This document shows, in pieces, positions 23,637 to 31,877 of a stretch of 64,000 nucleotides of DNA. Made by a program: the position numbers and the translations under genes. Numbering within the stretch: position 1 is the stretch's first letter; every line of letters begins with the position of its first letter. The stretch comes from DATBDM01 sp034664425 (GTDB lineage Bacteria; Actinomycetota; Thermoleophilia; Solirubrobacterales; Solirubrobacteraceae), in contig JAXDHR010000075.1 in assembly GCA_034664425.1 (NCBI GenBank), forward strand, positions 4,834-68,833. The letters are read 5' to 3'. Under the pieces are notes generated by a model. That model worked only from the letters and a program-made list of their open reading frames with translations. It was not told where the DNA came from and ran no database searches.

Positions 23637-25555
23637 GCGACCGTCGCCCGCTCGAGCGCGCGCCGGCGCTGCTCGTTGGCGCTGGTGTCCGGTGTCGACT
23701 CGATGACGACGCGGCACGGACGCTCGGCGAGCACCGTCTCGAGCGTCTTGCCGAACAGCGAGGCGCCGTCGATCCGGCGCGGGAGCGGCATCACGATCGC
23801 CGCGGCGCGCATGTCGCTCGCCTCCTCGACGATCCGCCGTCCCGCCTGGCCCGCCCGGATGCGCTCGACGTGGCCCGAGACGCGCCGGCCGCCCTGGACC
23901 TTGGCCTGCTCGATCAGCGAGTGTGCGGCGGCCTCGGCCTCCTCCATCCGCGCGTCGATCGCCAGCGCGTTCGGGACGGTCACGAGCGAGAGCACGTGGA
24001 TGCCCCGTCGGCGGCGGACGGCGAGCTTGGCCGCGGTGGCCATCACCGTCTCGTCGTAGTTGCCGTCCGACAGCGGGACGAGCACCGAGTCGTACTCCGC
24101 CTCGTGGTCGACCACCGGCTGCGGGATCGCGACCTTGTGGGTCGACGTGAGGTCGAGCCCGTGGTGACGGCGGAAGAGCACGTAGATGATCGAGCCGACC
24201 ACGAGCCACCCGAGGCCGACGGCCGAGACGGCGGGATGCAGGACGACGATCACCACGAACGCGATCGCCGTGAAGGTCCCGCCCGCGACCGCGAACAGCG
24301 GCACGTCGACGCCGCGGACCCGCAGGTTCCCGGGCCCACGGTAGAAGCGCTCGACGTCCGGCAGCTTGTAGCGCAGGCGGATCACCGACGCGTGCGCCAT
24401 CGTGAACGAGAGCAGCGCGCCGAACGAGTAGATGTTGCCGAGGAAGTTCGCCTGGCCGGGCAGGCAGACGAGCACCGCGAAGCCCGAGAACACGATGATC
24501 CCGATCCACGGCGTGCGGTAATGCGGATGCAGCCGCCGCAGCCCGTCGGGCAGCTGCCGGTGGATGCCCATCGAGTAGACCAGCCGCGAGACGCCGATGA
24601 TCCCGGCGTTGGTGGCCAAGAAGAGGATCGTGGCGGCGAGCAGACCGACGTAGATCTCCGCCGGCTGCTGGAGGAAGCCGAGGTCGATCTGCTTGACGAC
24701 GCCGAGGATCGGGTCGCCGGCGTAGCCGCCGTGCTCCTCGGTCAGGCCCAGCTTCGTCTGGTAGCCGCCGCCGGCGACGCGCTCGACGGGCAGCGCCGAG
24801 AGGGCGACGCTCGGCAGCGTGAAGTAGATCGCGAACACGGCGATCTGGACGCGGTTGATCGCCGCGGGGATCGTCTTGGACTCGTTCTTGGCCTCCTCGC
24901 TCATGTTCGAGACCGTCTCGATGCCCGTGTAGGCGAGCATGCCGATCGGGATCGAGAGCACGAAGTCCTTCCAGCTCGGCGCGATGCCCAGGTGGACGTT
25001 GTCGGCCAGCGTGTGCGGCGAGAGCACGAGCACCGCGCCGACGATCACCAGCAGCACCTGCGTGAGGAAGTCGACGACCGCGAGCAGCACGTTGACGCCG
25101 GTCGACTCCTTGGCACCGAAGACGTTGATCGCCCCGAGCACCGAGATCACCACGACGCCGCCGATGATGTCGCCCGGCGCGTGGCGCAGCGCCTCCCAGA
25201 ACAGCCCGCCGACGTAGTGGGGCACGAAGAAGGCCGAGATCGCGATCGTCGCGACGTAGGTCAGCATCCCCGACCAGGCGGCGAAGAACGACCAGAACTC
25301 GTTGAACGCGCGGCGTGCGAAGCTCGACGCTCCGCCGGCCTCCGGGTACATGGTCGTCGCCTCCGCGTAGGAGGCGGCCGTGCAGAAGAAGAAGAACCCC
25401 GTGATGACGAAGACGATCGGGGTCAGGCCGAGCGCATAGGAGGCGACGAGCCCCAGCGCGTAGTAGATCGAGGATCCGACGTTCCCGTATGCGGTCGCGA
25501 AGAGGGCGTTGACCCCCAGGACCCGTTCGAGGCCCTCCAGTCGGCGTCGTGCCAT
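23633..25555 (-). CDS. APC superfamily permease with C-terminal UspA domain, probable K+ transporter
   Basis: A 640-residue paralogue of the 690-residue permease. Helix 1 contains FATAYGNVGSSIYYALG; about twelve helices extend to residue 470. The C-terminal UspA-like domain starts at YDSVLVPLSDGNYDE and ends with GKTLETVLAERPCRVVIES. It is the first gene of the operon that continues through the small protein, the second permease, two RCK proteins and an FAD reductase. The two permeases may form a heterodimer or work at different K+ levels. The ATG is nine bases from a TAGAAT -10 box, so the leader is very short. Confidence 0.86.
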   Translation of the reverse strand: MARRRLEGLERVLGVNALFATAYGNVGSSIYYALGLVASYALGLTPIVFVITGFFFFCTAASYAEATTMYPEAGGASSFARRAFNEFWSFFAAWSGMLTYVATIAISAFFVPHYVGGLFWEALRHAPGDIIGGVVVISVLGAINVFGAKESTGVNVLLAVVDFLTQVLLVIVGAVLVLSPHTLADNVHLGIAPSWKDFVLSIPIGMLAYTGIETVSNMSEEAKNESKTIPAAINRVQIAVFAIYFTLPSVALSALPVERVAGGGYQTKLGLTEEHGGYAGDPILGVVKQIDLGFLQQPAEIYVGLLAATILFLATNAGIIGVSRLVYSMGIHRQLPDGLRRLHPHYRTPWIGIIVFSGFAVLVCLPGQANFLGNIYSFGALLSFTMAHASVIRLRYKLPDVERFYRGPGNLRVRGVDVPLFAVAGGTFTAIAFVVIVVLHPAVSAVGLGWLVVGSIIYVLFRRHHGLDLTSTHKVAIPQPVVDHEAEYDSVLVPLSDGNYDETVMATAAKLAVRRRRGIHVLSLVTVPNALAIDARMEEAEAAAHSLIEQAKVQGGRRVSGHVERIRAGQAGRRIVEEASDMRAAAIVMPLPRRIDGASLFGKTLETVLAERPCRVVIESTPDTSANEQRRRALERATVA

Positions 25556-25564
25556 GTGCAGCGG

Positions 25565-25574
25565 ATTCTAGGAT
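25565..25574. promoter_or_regulatory. Overlapping divergent -10 boxes
   Basis: On the minus strand TAGAAT (25570-25565) precedes the K+ operon start by nine bases; on the plus strand TAGGAT (25569-25574) precedes the isochorismatase GTG by eight. Both sit in a 27-base intergenic space and share two base pairs, so polymerase could occupy only one at a time. Confidence 0.5.
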
Positions 25575-25582
25575 CTACCTCC

Positions 25583-26152
25583 GTGGATCTCGCTCGCACC
25601 GCGTTGGTGGTCGTCGACGTGCAGCAGGGCTTCGACGAGCTCGAGTACTGGTCGCCCACCGGGCGGCGCGACAACCCGGCCTGTGAAGCGAACGTGGAGG
25701 CGCTGATCGCGGGCTGGCGGGACGCCGCCCGGCCGCTGGTCTACGTCCGCCACGACTCCGGCGAGGACGGCTCGCCGCTCGTGCCGGGGACGCCCGGCAA
25801 CGCGTTCCGGCCGTTCGTGACGGGTTCGCCGGACCTGCTGGTCGCCAAGCAGGTCAACTCGGCCTTCTACGGCTCGCCGGATCTCCACGCGTGGCTGCGC
25901 GGGGAGGGCATCTCGTCGATCGCGGTGTGCGGCGTGACGACCAACCACTGCTGCGAGACGACCGCCCGGATGGCCGGCAACCTCGGCTACGACGTGCTGT
26001 TCGTGCTGGACGCGACGCATACGTTCGACCGCCGCGGGCCGGACGGCACGGTCGTGCCGGCCGCGGACCTGGCGCGCGCGACGGCGGCGAGCCTGCACGA
26101 CGAGTTCGCCACGGTGGTCTCGACGGCCGATCTGCTCGCGCCGGCCAGCTGA
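25583..26152 (+). CDS. Isochorismatase-family cysteine hydrolase
   Basis: A 189-residue protein of the isochorismatase/nicotinamidase superfamily. The triad is visible: Asp in VVVDVQQGF, Lys in LVAKQVNSAF and Cys in GVTTNHCCETT, where a cis-peptide normally precedes. It hydrolyses an amide or enol ether, the substrate being unknown; no menaquinone or siderophore genes are nearby. The GTG at 25583 is eight bases from a -10 box without ribosome binding site, so the mRNA looks leaderless. A longer frame from 23870 crosses the permease gene and is rejected. Confidence 0.88.
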   Translation: MDLARTALVVVDVQQGFDELEYWSPTGRRDNPACEANVEALIAGWRDAARPLVYVRHDSGEDGSPLVPGTPGNAFRPFVTGSPDLLVAKQVNSAFYGSPDLHAWLRGEGISSIAVCGVTTNHCCETTARMAGNLGYDVLFVLDATHTFDRRGPDGTVVPAADLARATAASLHDEFATVVSTADLLAPAS

Positions 26153-26153
26153 C

Positions 26154-26185
26154 GTTCGCGGGCGGCGCAACTGCCGCCCGCGAAC
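26154..26185. terminator. Bidirectional stem-loop terminator
   Basis: GTTCGCGGGCGGC (26154-26166) and GCCGCCCGCGAAC (26173-26185) form a perfect 13-bp stem with a six-base loop, between the convergent stops of the isochorismatase and hppA genes. No T-run follows on either strand. Confidence 0.75.
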
Positions 26186-26197
26186 CACGAGCAGCGC

Positions 26198-28240
26198 CTA
26201 CGCGATCAGCGGGATGATCAGCAGGGCGACGATGTTCGCCACCTTGATCATCGGGTTGATCGCCGGGCCGGCGGTGTCCTTGAACGGGTCGCCGACGGTG
26301 TCGCCGGTGACCGACGCGGCGTGGGCCTCGGAGCCCTTGCCGCCGAACTCGCCGTCCTCGATCAGCTTCTTCGCGTTGTCCCACGCGCCGCCGCCCGAGG
26401 TCATCAGCACGGCGAAGAACAGGCCGACGACGATGACGCCGATCAGCTCGCCCCCGAGCATCTTGTAGGACAGGATGCCGACCACGACGGTGAAGACGAT
26501 CGGGATCAGCGACGGGATGATCATCTCGCGCTGCGCCGTCCGCGTGACGATGTCCACGCAGCGGGCGTAGTCGGGCGTGTCGGTGCCCTCCATGATCCCC
26601 GGCTTCTCGCGGAACTGGCGGCGCACCTCCTCGACCACGGCGCCGCCGGCGCGGCCGACCGCCTCCATCGAGAGCGATGCGAACAAGCAGACCATGAGGC
26701 CGCCGATCAGCAGGCCCATGAGCACGAGCGGGTCGTCGAGCTGGAAGACGACGACCTTGACGTGGAGCTCGGTCGCCAGCTCCTTCTTGAAGGCGGCGAA
26801 GAGCACGAGGGCGGCGAGCGCGGCGGAGCCGATCGCGTAGCCCTTCGTGACCGCCTTGGTCGTGTTGCCGACGGCGTCGAGCGGGTCGGTGACGTTGCGC
26901 ACGTCCTCGGGCATGTCCGCCATCTCGGCGATGCCGCCGGCGTTGTCGGTGATCGGCCCGAACGCGTCAAGTGCGACGATCACGCCGCACAGGGAGAGCT
27001 GCGACATGACGGCGACGCCGATGCCGTAGACGCCCGCCAGCTTGTAGGAGACGTAGATGCCGACGACGATCACCAGCGCGGGGAGCGCCGTGGCCTGCAG
27101 GCCCTGGGCGAGGCCCTGGATGATGTTCGTCGCGTGGCCCGTCACCGAGGCGCGGGCCGTCTTCTTGACCGGCGAGAAGCGGGTCGACGTGTAGTAGTCG
27201 GTGATCACGAACAGCAGCGCGGTGACGGCGAGGCCGACGAGCGCGCAGAAGTAGATGTCTCCCCAGCTCGGCGAGGTGCCGCCCCGCAGCCCGTCCATCA
27301 TCCTGTAGGTCACCGGCAGGATCAGCAGCGCGGCGATCAAGCCGGCCACGATCATGCCCTGGTAGAGCGCGCGCTCGACGTTGCCGGTCTTGGACTTGAC
27401 GGCGAACGTGCCGATGATCGACGCCACGATCGACACGCCGCCCAGCACGAGCGGGAAGAGCACGACGGACCCGCTGCCGAAGGTCAGGACGCCGAGCAGC
27501 ATGACGGCGACGGCGGTCACGGCGTAGGTCTCGAACAGGTCGGCCGCCATGCCGGCGCAGTCGCCGACGTTGTCGCCCACGTTGTCCGCGATCACGGCCG
27601 GGTTGCGCGGATCGTCCTCGGGGATGCCGGCCTCGATCTTGCCGACGATGTCTGCGCCGACGTCGGCGCCCTTGGTGAAGATGCCGCCGCCGAGGCGCGC
27701 GAACACCGAGATCAGCGAGCCGCCGAACCCGAGTCCGACGAGCGCGTCGACCGCGCTCTTCGTGCTCACGTTGAAGATGAACGTGAGGATCCCGTAGTAG
27801 CCCGCGACGGCGAGCAGAGCGAGGCCGACGACGAGCATGCCGGTCACGGCCCCGCCCCGGAAGGCGACGTCCAGCGCCGGGCCGATGCCGCCACGGGCCG
27901 ATTCGGCGACGCGCGCGTTGGCGCGCACCGACACGTTCATGCCGATGAAGCCGGCCGATGCGGACGCCAGGCCGCCGATCAGGAAACCGATGGCGACCTC
28001 GATGTCCTGCAGGAAGATCAGCGCGATGAACAGGACGACGCCGACGGCGGCGATCGTCGTGTACTGGCGCCGCAGGTACGCGGACGCGCCCTCCTGCACA
28101 GCGGCCGACAGCCGCTGCATGGTCTCGTTGCCGGGCGAGAGCGCCAGCAGCGACCGGGTCGTGACCAGGCCATACGCGACAGCAAACGCCGCACAGACCA
28201 GGGCGACGATCACCCCATGGTGGGACAGGAATGAGGACAA
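26198..28240 (-). CDS. hppA: Membrane-bound H+-translocating pyrophosphatase
   Basis: A 680-residue integral membrane enzyme with about sixteen helices that couples pyrophosphate hydrolysis to proton pumping. Substrate and Mg2+ motifs are present: FTKGADVGADIVGK, DNVGDNVGDCAG, DNAGGIAEMAD and GDTVGDPFKDTAGP. The segment NTTKAVTKG places Lys near residue 462 and Thr near 465, the K+-independent signature, against Ala and Gly/Ala in K+-dependent enzymes. A TTG start at 28240 is used because GGAGGAG lies seven bases upstream and no in-frame ATG precedes the first helix. The pump saves energy from biosynthetic pyrophosphate. Confidence 0.95.
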   Translation of the reverse strand: MSSFLSHHGVIVALVCAAFAVAYGLVTTRSLLALSPGNETMQRLSAAVQEGASAYLRRQYTTIAAVGVVLFIALIFLQDIEVAIGFLIGGLASASAGFIGMNVSVRANARVAESARGGIGPALDVAFRGGAVTGMLVVGLALLAVAGYYGILTFIFNVSTKSAVDALVGLGFGGSLISVFARLGGGIFTKGADVGADIVGKIEAGIPEDDPRNPAVIADNVGDNVGDCAGMAADLFETYAVTAVAVMLLGVLTFGSGSVVLFPLVLGGVSIVASIIGTFAVKSKTGNVERALYQGMIVAGLIAALLILPVTYRMMDGLRGGTSPSWGDIYFCALVGLAVTALLFVITDYYTSTRFSPVKKTARASVTGHATNIIQGLAQGLQATALPALVIVVGIYVSYKLAGVYGIGVAVMSQLSLCGVIVALDAFGPITDNAGGIAEMADMPEDVRNVTDPLDAVGNTTKAVTKGYAIGSAALAALVLFAAFKKELATELHVKVVVFQLDDPLVLMGLLIGGLMVCLFASLSMEAVGRAGGAVVEEVRRQFREKPGIMEGTDTPDYARCVDIVTRTAQREMIIPSLIPIVFTVVVGILSYKMLGGELIGVIVVGLFFAVLMTSGGGAWDNAKKLIEDGEFGGKGSEAHAASVTGDTVGDPFKDTAGPAINPMIKVANIVALLIIPLIA

Positions 28241-28247
28241 CGGAAGA

Positions 28248-28254
28248 CTCCTCC
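28248..28254 (-). promoter_or_regulatory. Strong ribosome binding site fixing the TTG start of hppA
   Basis: GGAGGAG on the minus strand lies seven bases before TTG at 28240-28238. Further upstream, TAGACT (28354-28349) is a possible -10 box; the rest of 28255-28389 shows no gene. Confidence 0.65.
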
Positions 28255-28389
28255 AGCTTCAAGCGCGCGTGGCCTGACCCACTCCCGGCCCGCGACACCC
28301 TCTTTGACGTGAGAGCGGCAGCCGTGAACGGCCGCCGCCAGGCGCGCGAGTCTAGCGATGCAACCGACGGAACGGCGGAGCGGCGGGAG

Positions 28390-28827
28390 CTACTGCCCGG
28401 GGATCCAGAGGCGGCCCGACGACCGCGCCGGGCCGCGACCCGGCTCCTGCCCGCCTTCGGGCGGCGCCTCGCCTGCGCCCGCGGGCGGCTCGGGCGCCTC
28501 GCCGGGCCGGCCGGACTGCTGCACGTAGGCCATCTGGAGCCGCGAGAGCGCCTCGCGGATCTGGCCCAGCTCGTCGCCGTGACGGGCCTCGAGGAGCGGC
28601 AGCAGCGCGCGGGCGCCCTCGATCGCCTGACGGGTCTGCTCGAGGTCGGCCGCCGGGTCCTCCGGCCCGCCGAGGCCGGCCTTGCGCGCGCCGAGGTTGA
28701 TCAGCGAGACGAGCGTCTGCAGCAGCACGTCGTCGACCGAGATGCGGTCCATCTCCGCTTCGAGGCGGCGCAGCTCCTCCTCGCTGAACTCCGGCTGTCC
28801 TTCCGGTGGTGGGCCCTGCGTGCTCAT
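28390..28827 (-). CDS. DUF1844-like hypothetical protein
   Basis: A 145-residue acidic protein. A helical core (FSEEELRRLEAEMDRISVDD then LLQTLVSLINLGARKAGL and DLEQTRQAIEGARALLPLLE) is followed by a Pro/Gly-rich disordered tail. The core resembles the DUF1844 family (Leu-rich helix with Leu-Ile-Asn-Leu and a later Asp-Leu-x-Ala-Arg-x-x-Ile region), whose function is unknown; the match is by eye. It is the last gene of the tsaE operon and overlaps the GCS2-type ligase by four bases (ATGA). Confidence 0.7.
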   Translation of the reverse strand: MSTQGPPPEGQPEFSEEELRRLEAEMDRISVDDVLLQTLVSLINLGARKAGLGGPEDPAADLEQTRQAIEGARALLPLLEARHGDELGQIREALSRLQMAYVQQSGRPGEAPEPPAGAGEAPPEGGQEPGRGPARSSGRLWIPGQ

Positions 28828-29963
28828 GGAACCGGCTCCTCCGCGGGGTATGTAGCGAGGGTCTCCTTGACGGCGGCGGCGTACACCTCCGCCGGCGTCG
28901 CGCCCGTGTCGATCAGCCGCCGCTGGCGCTGGGCGCCGTTGAGCTCGGGCAGCGCGGGATCCGTACCCGCCCACGCGCGAAGGCGGTCGGCGGCCTCGGC
29001 GGCGTCGTACTCCTCGACGCGCTCGGCCTCGAGGTCGAGCAGGCGCCCGTCCTGCCCGTAGCGGATCGCCCGCCACATGTTCTCCTCGATCAGGCGACCG
29101 GGGATCGGCGGCCGGGACGCCGTCTCGCCGGCGTCGATCTCCTCGAGCGCCCGGCGGCAGCAGGCGACGATCAGCCCGATCAACGCGTCCGCCTCGGTCG
29201 CGGTCGTCTGGGCGTCGCAGATGCGCACCTCGACGGTGCCGAAGTTGTGGTGCGGGCGCACCGACCACCACAGCTGGGTGAACTCGACGACCGAGTTCGT
29301 GCGCACGAGCAGCGCCACGTAGTCGTGCCAGGCGGCCCAGTCGCCGAACGGCTCGGGGACGCCGCAGCGCGGGAACGACTTCGTGAAGGTCTGCGTGCGC
29401 GCGGAGTGCAGCCCGGCGTCGCGGCCGTCGATGAAGGGCGAGTTCGCCGAGATCGCGAGCAGCATCGGCAGCACGGGCCGCAGGCGGTCGCACAGGGCGA
29501 CGGCGCGGTCGCCCGTGTGGACGCCGACGTGCACCTGCAGCGCGAACGTGTTGTTGCGCCGGGCGACGTACTGCAGGCCGTCCTGGACGCGGCGGTAGTG
29601 CTCGGTGTCGATGATCCGCTGCGCCCGGTAGTCCGAGAACGGGTGGGTCCCGGTCGTGCCGAGCTTGAGGCCGTGGCGGTCGGCGAGCGCGAACAGCCGG
29701 TGGCGGGCCTCGCGCTGCTTGGCCAGCGCGTCGGCGACGTCCTCGCCGCGGCCCGAGCGGATCTCGATCTCCGACGCGATCAGCTCGCCGGAGACGGCGT
29801 CGGCGAGGACCGGATCGGCGGCGGCCGCAGCCTCGAGATCCTCGAAGCGGTCGGTGAGCCCGAGCGTCGCGGGATCGAGGATCGCGTACTCCTCCTCGAT
29901 GCCCACGGTCAGGTCGGTGGAGGCCTCGAAGGCCTCGCGGGCGGCGCGGAGGTCGATGGGCAC
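28824..29963 (-). CDS. Carboxylate-amine ligase, GCS2 family (YbdK-like glutamate-cysteine ligase)
   Basis: A 379-residue ATP-grasp-like ligase of the GCS2 family. LTVGIEEEYAILDP is the N-terminal metal/ATP-binding motif, TGTHPFSDYR and FALQVHVGV follow, and NFGTVEVRICDAQ is a later active-site strand. YbdK has weak gamma-glutamylcysteine ligase activity; actinobacterial relatives act in thiol or other amide-bond synthesis. It lies five bases after rex in a redox-related operon, so a role in making a thiol or gamma-glutamyl compound is plausible but not proven. Confidence 0.88.
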   Translation of the reverse strand: MPIDLRAAREAFEASTDLTVGIEEEYAILDPATLGLTDRFEDLEAAAAADPVLADAVSGELIASEIEIRSGRGEDVADALAKQREARHRLFALADRHGLKLGTTGTHPFSDYRAQRIIDTEHYRRVQDGLQYVARRNNTFALQVHVGVHTGDRAVALCDRLRPVLPMLLAISANSPFIDGRDAGLHSARTQTFTKSFPRCGVPEPFGDWAAWHDYVALLVRTNSVVEFTQLWWSVRPHHNFGTVEVRICDAQTTATEADALIGLIVACCRRALEEIDAGETASRPPIPGRLIEENMWRAIRYGQDGRLLDLEAERVEEYDAAEAADRLRAWAGTDPALPELNGAQRQRRLIDTGATPAEVYAAAVKETLATYPAEEPVP

Positions 29964-29968
29964 GGGGC

Positions 29969-30655
29969 CTACGTGAGGTAGAAGTACAGGGCGTAGAGGA
30001 GGTCGACCGCGGGCGACGAGGTGTGCACGGTGACCTCGGGCGGGACCTGCAGCAGCGCCTCGGAGTAGTTGAAGATGATCTTCACGCCCGCGTCGACGAG
30101 CCGGTCCGCGAGGCCCTGCGCCGCGGCGGTCGGGACGGCGATGACGCCGACGACGATGTCCTCTTCCTCGACGAGCGCGCGCAGCTCCTCCATCGGGCGC
30201 ACGGCGACGCCGTTGATGTCCTCGCCGAGCTTCGCCGGGTCGGAGTCGAAGATCGCGACGACGCGGAAGCCGTGGTCGGCGAAGATGTCCGAGGACGCGA
30301 TGGCGCGGCCGAGATGGCCGGCGCCGAACAGCGCGATGTTGTGCTGGCCGCTGGTACGCAGGATCTTGCGGATCTGCGAGACCAGCGAGTCGACGTTGTA
30401 GCCGACGCCGCGCTTGCCGAACTTGCCGAAGCCCGACAGGTCGCGACGGATCTGCGTCGAGTTGACGTGCGTGTAGTCCGAGAGCTCCTGGGAGGAGATC
30501 GTCTCCTTGCCCATCTTGCGCGCCTGGGTGAGGACCTGCAGGTAGCGCGACAGGCGCGCGGCCACCCCGAGCGAAAGCCGGTCGGCGACCCCGGCGACGC
30601 CGGCGTCGTCGCCCGTCCCCTCCCCGCTCTGCGTCGCGACATCGCCGAAGCTCAT
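29969..30655 (-). CDS. rex: Redox-sensing transcriptional repressor Rex
   Basis: A 228-residue Rex protein. The N-terminal winged helix holds RLSRYLQVL, SSQELSDYTHVNSTQIRRDLS and GKFGKRGVGY; the Rossmann domain starts at NIALFGAGHLGRAIA and the C-terminal swapped helix ends in LLYALYFYLT. Rex senses NADH/NAD+ and represses respiratory and fermentation genes. Its ATG overlaps the stop of the glutaredoxin gene (ATGA). No clear ROP-type operator (TTGTGAAN6TTCACAA-like) was seen before the operon. Confidence 0.95.
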   Translation of the reverse strand: MSFGDVATQSGEGTGDDAGVAGVADRLSLGVAARLSRYLQVLTQARKMGKETISSQELSDYTHVNSTQIRRDLSGFGKFGKRGVGYNVDSLVSQIRKILRTSGQHNIALFGAGHLGRAIASSDIFADHGFRVVAIFDSDPAKLGEDINGVAVRPMEELRALVEEEDIVVGVIAVPTAAAQGLADRLVDAGVKIIFNYSEALLQVPPEVTVHTSSPAVDLLYALYFYLT

Positions 30656-30906
30656 GGACCCGAGACGATAGAGCCTCGCAGCCGCGCGAGGAGTGCCCGC
30701 TCGTCGACGAAGAAGTCGAACAGCTCCTCCCCGTCGAGCGCGATCACGGGGATCCGCTCGAGGTAGCGCGCGTGCACGCGCGGGTCCTGCTCGATGTCGA
30801 CCTCCTCCAGCGCGAACGGCTCGGCGGTGCGCAGGCGCGCGAGCACGGTGCGCGCCTCATCGCAGAGGTGACACCCCGGCCGGCCGTACAGCGTGACCGT
30901 TCTCAC
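30652..30906 (-). CDS. Glutaredoxin-like protein
   Basis: An 84-residue thioredoxin-fold protein of the short glutaredoxin-like/DUF836 family: strand TVTLYG, the redox motif CHLC (Cys 12 and 15), then ERIPVIALDGEELFDF with the cis-proline. It should shuttle thiol-disulfide electrons in the cytoplasm. The GTG at 30906 overlaps the tsaD stop (GTGA) and its own stop overlaps the rex start, placing it between t6A synthesis and NADH sensing. Confidence 0.9.
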   Translation of the reverse strand: MRTVTLYGRPGCHLCDEARTVLARLRTAEPFALEEVDIEQDPRVHARYLERIPVIALDGEELFDFFVDERALLARLRGSIVSGP

Positions 30907-31877
30907 CGCGAGGCGTAGGCGTCGAGATCCAGGTAGGCCGGGAAGGGGGCGGGCGCCACCCAGCGAGCGGCAGAGCCGATCATCGCCGCGTTGTCGGTGC
31001 ACAGCTCGGGCGGCGGGATGTGCACGGGCACGCCGAGAGCGGCGGCGCGCTCGCGCAGCAGCCGGTTGGCGGCGACGCCGCCGCCGATCGCCAGCCGCGG
31101 ATCCGGCTCGCGGTCCAGCGCGCGCTCGACGCGCAGCATCAGCGCCTCGACGATCGCGTGCTCGTAGGACGCGGCGAGGTCGGCGGCGCGCTCGCGCGTC
31201 GCCTCGGGACCGAGGTCGCGGACCGCGTACAGCAGCGCCGTCTTCAGGCCCGCGAAGGAGAAGTCCAAGCCGGCGACGCGCGCCGCGATCGGGAAGCCGA
31301 ACGCCGTCCGGTCGCCCTCGAGGGCGAGCCTCGACAGCGCCGGGCCGCCGGGGTAGCCGAGGCCCAGCAGCCGCGCCCCCTTGTCGAACGCCTCGCCCGC
31401 CGCGTCGTCGAGCGTCTGGCCGAGCAGCTCGTAGCCAGCGTGCTCCTGCACGCGCGCGAGCAACGTATGGCCTCCCGAGGCGATCAGGCACGTGAACGGC
31501 GGCTCGATCGGCGCCGGCGCCAGGAAGTTCGCCGCGACGTGGCCCTGTAGGTGGTCGACGGGCGCGAGCGGCAGCCGCCGGGCGGCGGCGATCCCCTTCG
31601 CGGTGGCCACGCCGACCAGCAGCGCGCCGACCAGCCCTGGCCCCTGCGTGACGGCGACGGTCTCGATCGCGTCGAGGTCGGCGCCGGCCGTGTCGAGCGC
31701 GTCGTCGACGACCGCGTTGACCAGCTCGAGGTGATGGCGGGAGGCGAGCTCGGGGACGACGCCGCCGAAGCGCGCGTGGACGCCCTGGGAGGAGACGACG
31801 TTGGACAACGCCTCGCCGTCCGGGCTCACGACCGCGGCGCAGGTGTCGTCGCAGCTCGTCTCGATGGCGAGGATCAT
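30903..31877 (-). CDS. tsaD: tRNA N6-threonylcarbamoyladenosine transferase TsaD
   Basis: A 324-residue TsaD/Kae1/Gcp protein. It begins MILAIETSCDDTCAAVV, with the metal-binding region SRHHLELV and HLQGHV, the ATP-binding GLGYPGGPALS and the Asp of ELCTDNAAMIG near the C-terminus. With TsaB and TsaE it transfers threonylcarbamoyl to A37 of ANN-decoding tRNAs. ATG 31877 overlaps the rimI stop by four bases. A much longer frame through rimI and tsaB is spurious. Confidence 0.97.
   Translation of the reverse strand: MILAIETSCDDTCAAVVSPDGEALSNVVSSQGVHARFGGVVPELASRHHLELVNAVVDDALDTAGADLDAIETVAVTQGPGLVGALLVGVATAKGIAAARRLPLAPVDHLQGHVAANFLAPAPIEPPFTCLIASGGHTLLARVQEHAGYELLGQTLDDAAGEAFDKGARLLGLGYPGGPALSRLALEGDRTAFGFPIAARVAGLDFSFAGLKTALLYAVRDLGPEATRERAADLAASYEHAIVEALMLRVERALDREPDPRLAIGGGVAANRLLRERAAALGVPVHIPPPELCTDNAAMIGSAARWVAPAPFPAYLDLDAYASR

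Noticed and set aside
25556..25582. A c-di-AMP riboswitch before the K+ operon, looked for because KimA genes often have one
   Set aside because: The intergenic space is only 27 bases and the transcript appears to have almost no leader.
23870..25582. Very long plus-strand frame over the permease genes
   Set aside because: Asp/Arg/His-rich composition and position opposite a clear membrane protein mark it as a high-GC shadow; only the last 189 residues are the isochorismatase-family gene.
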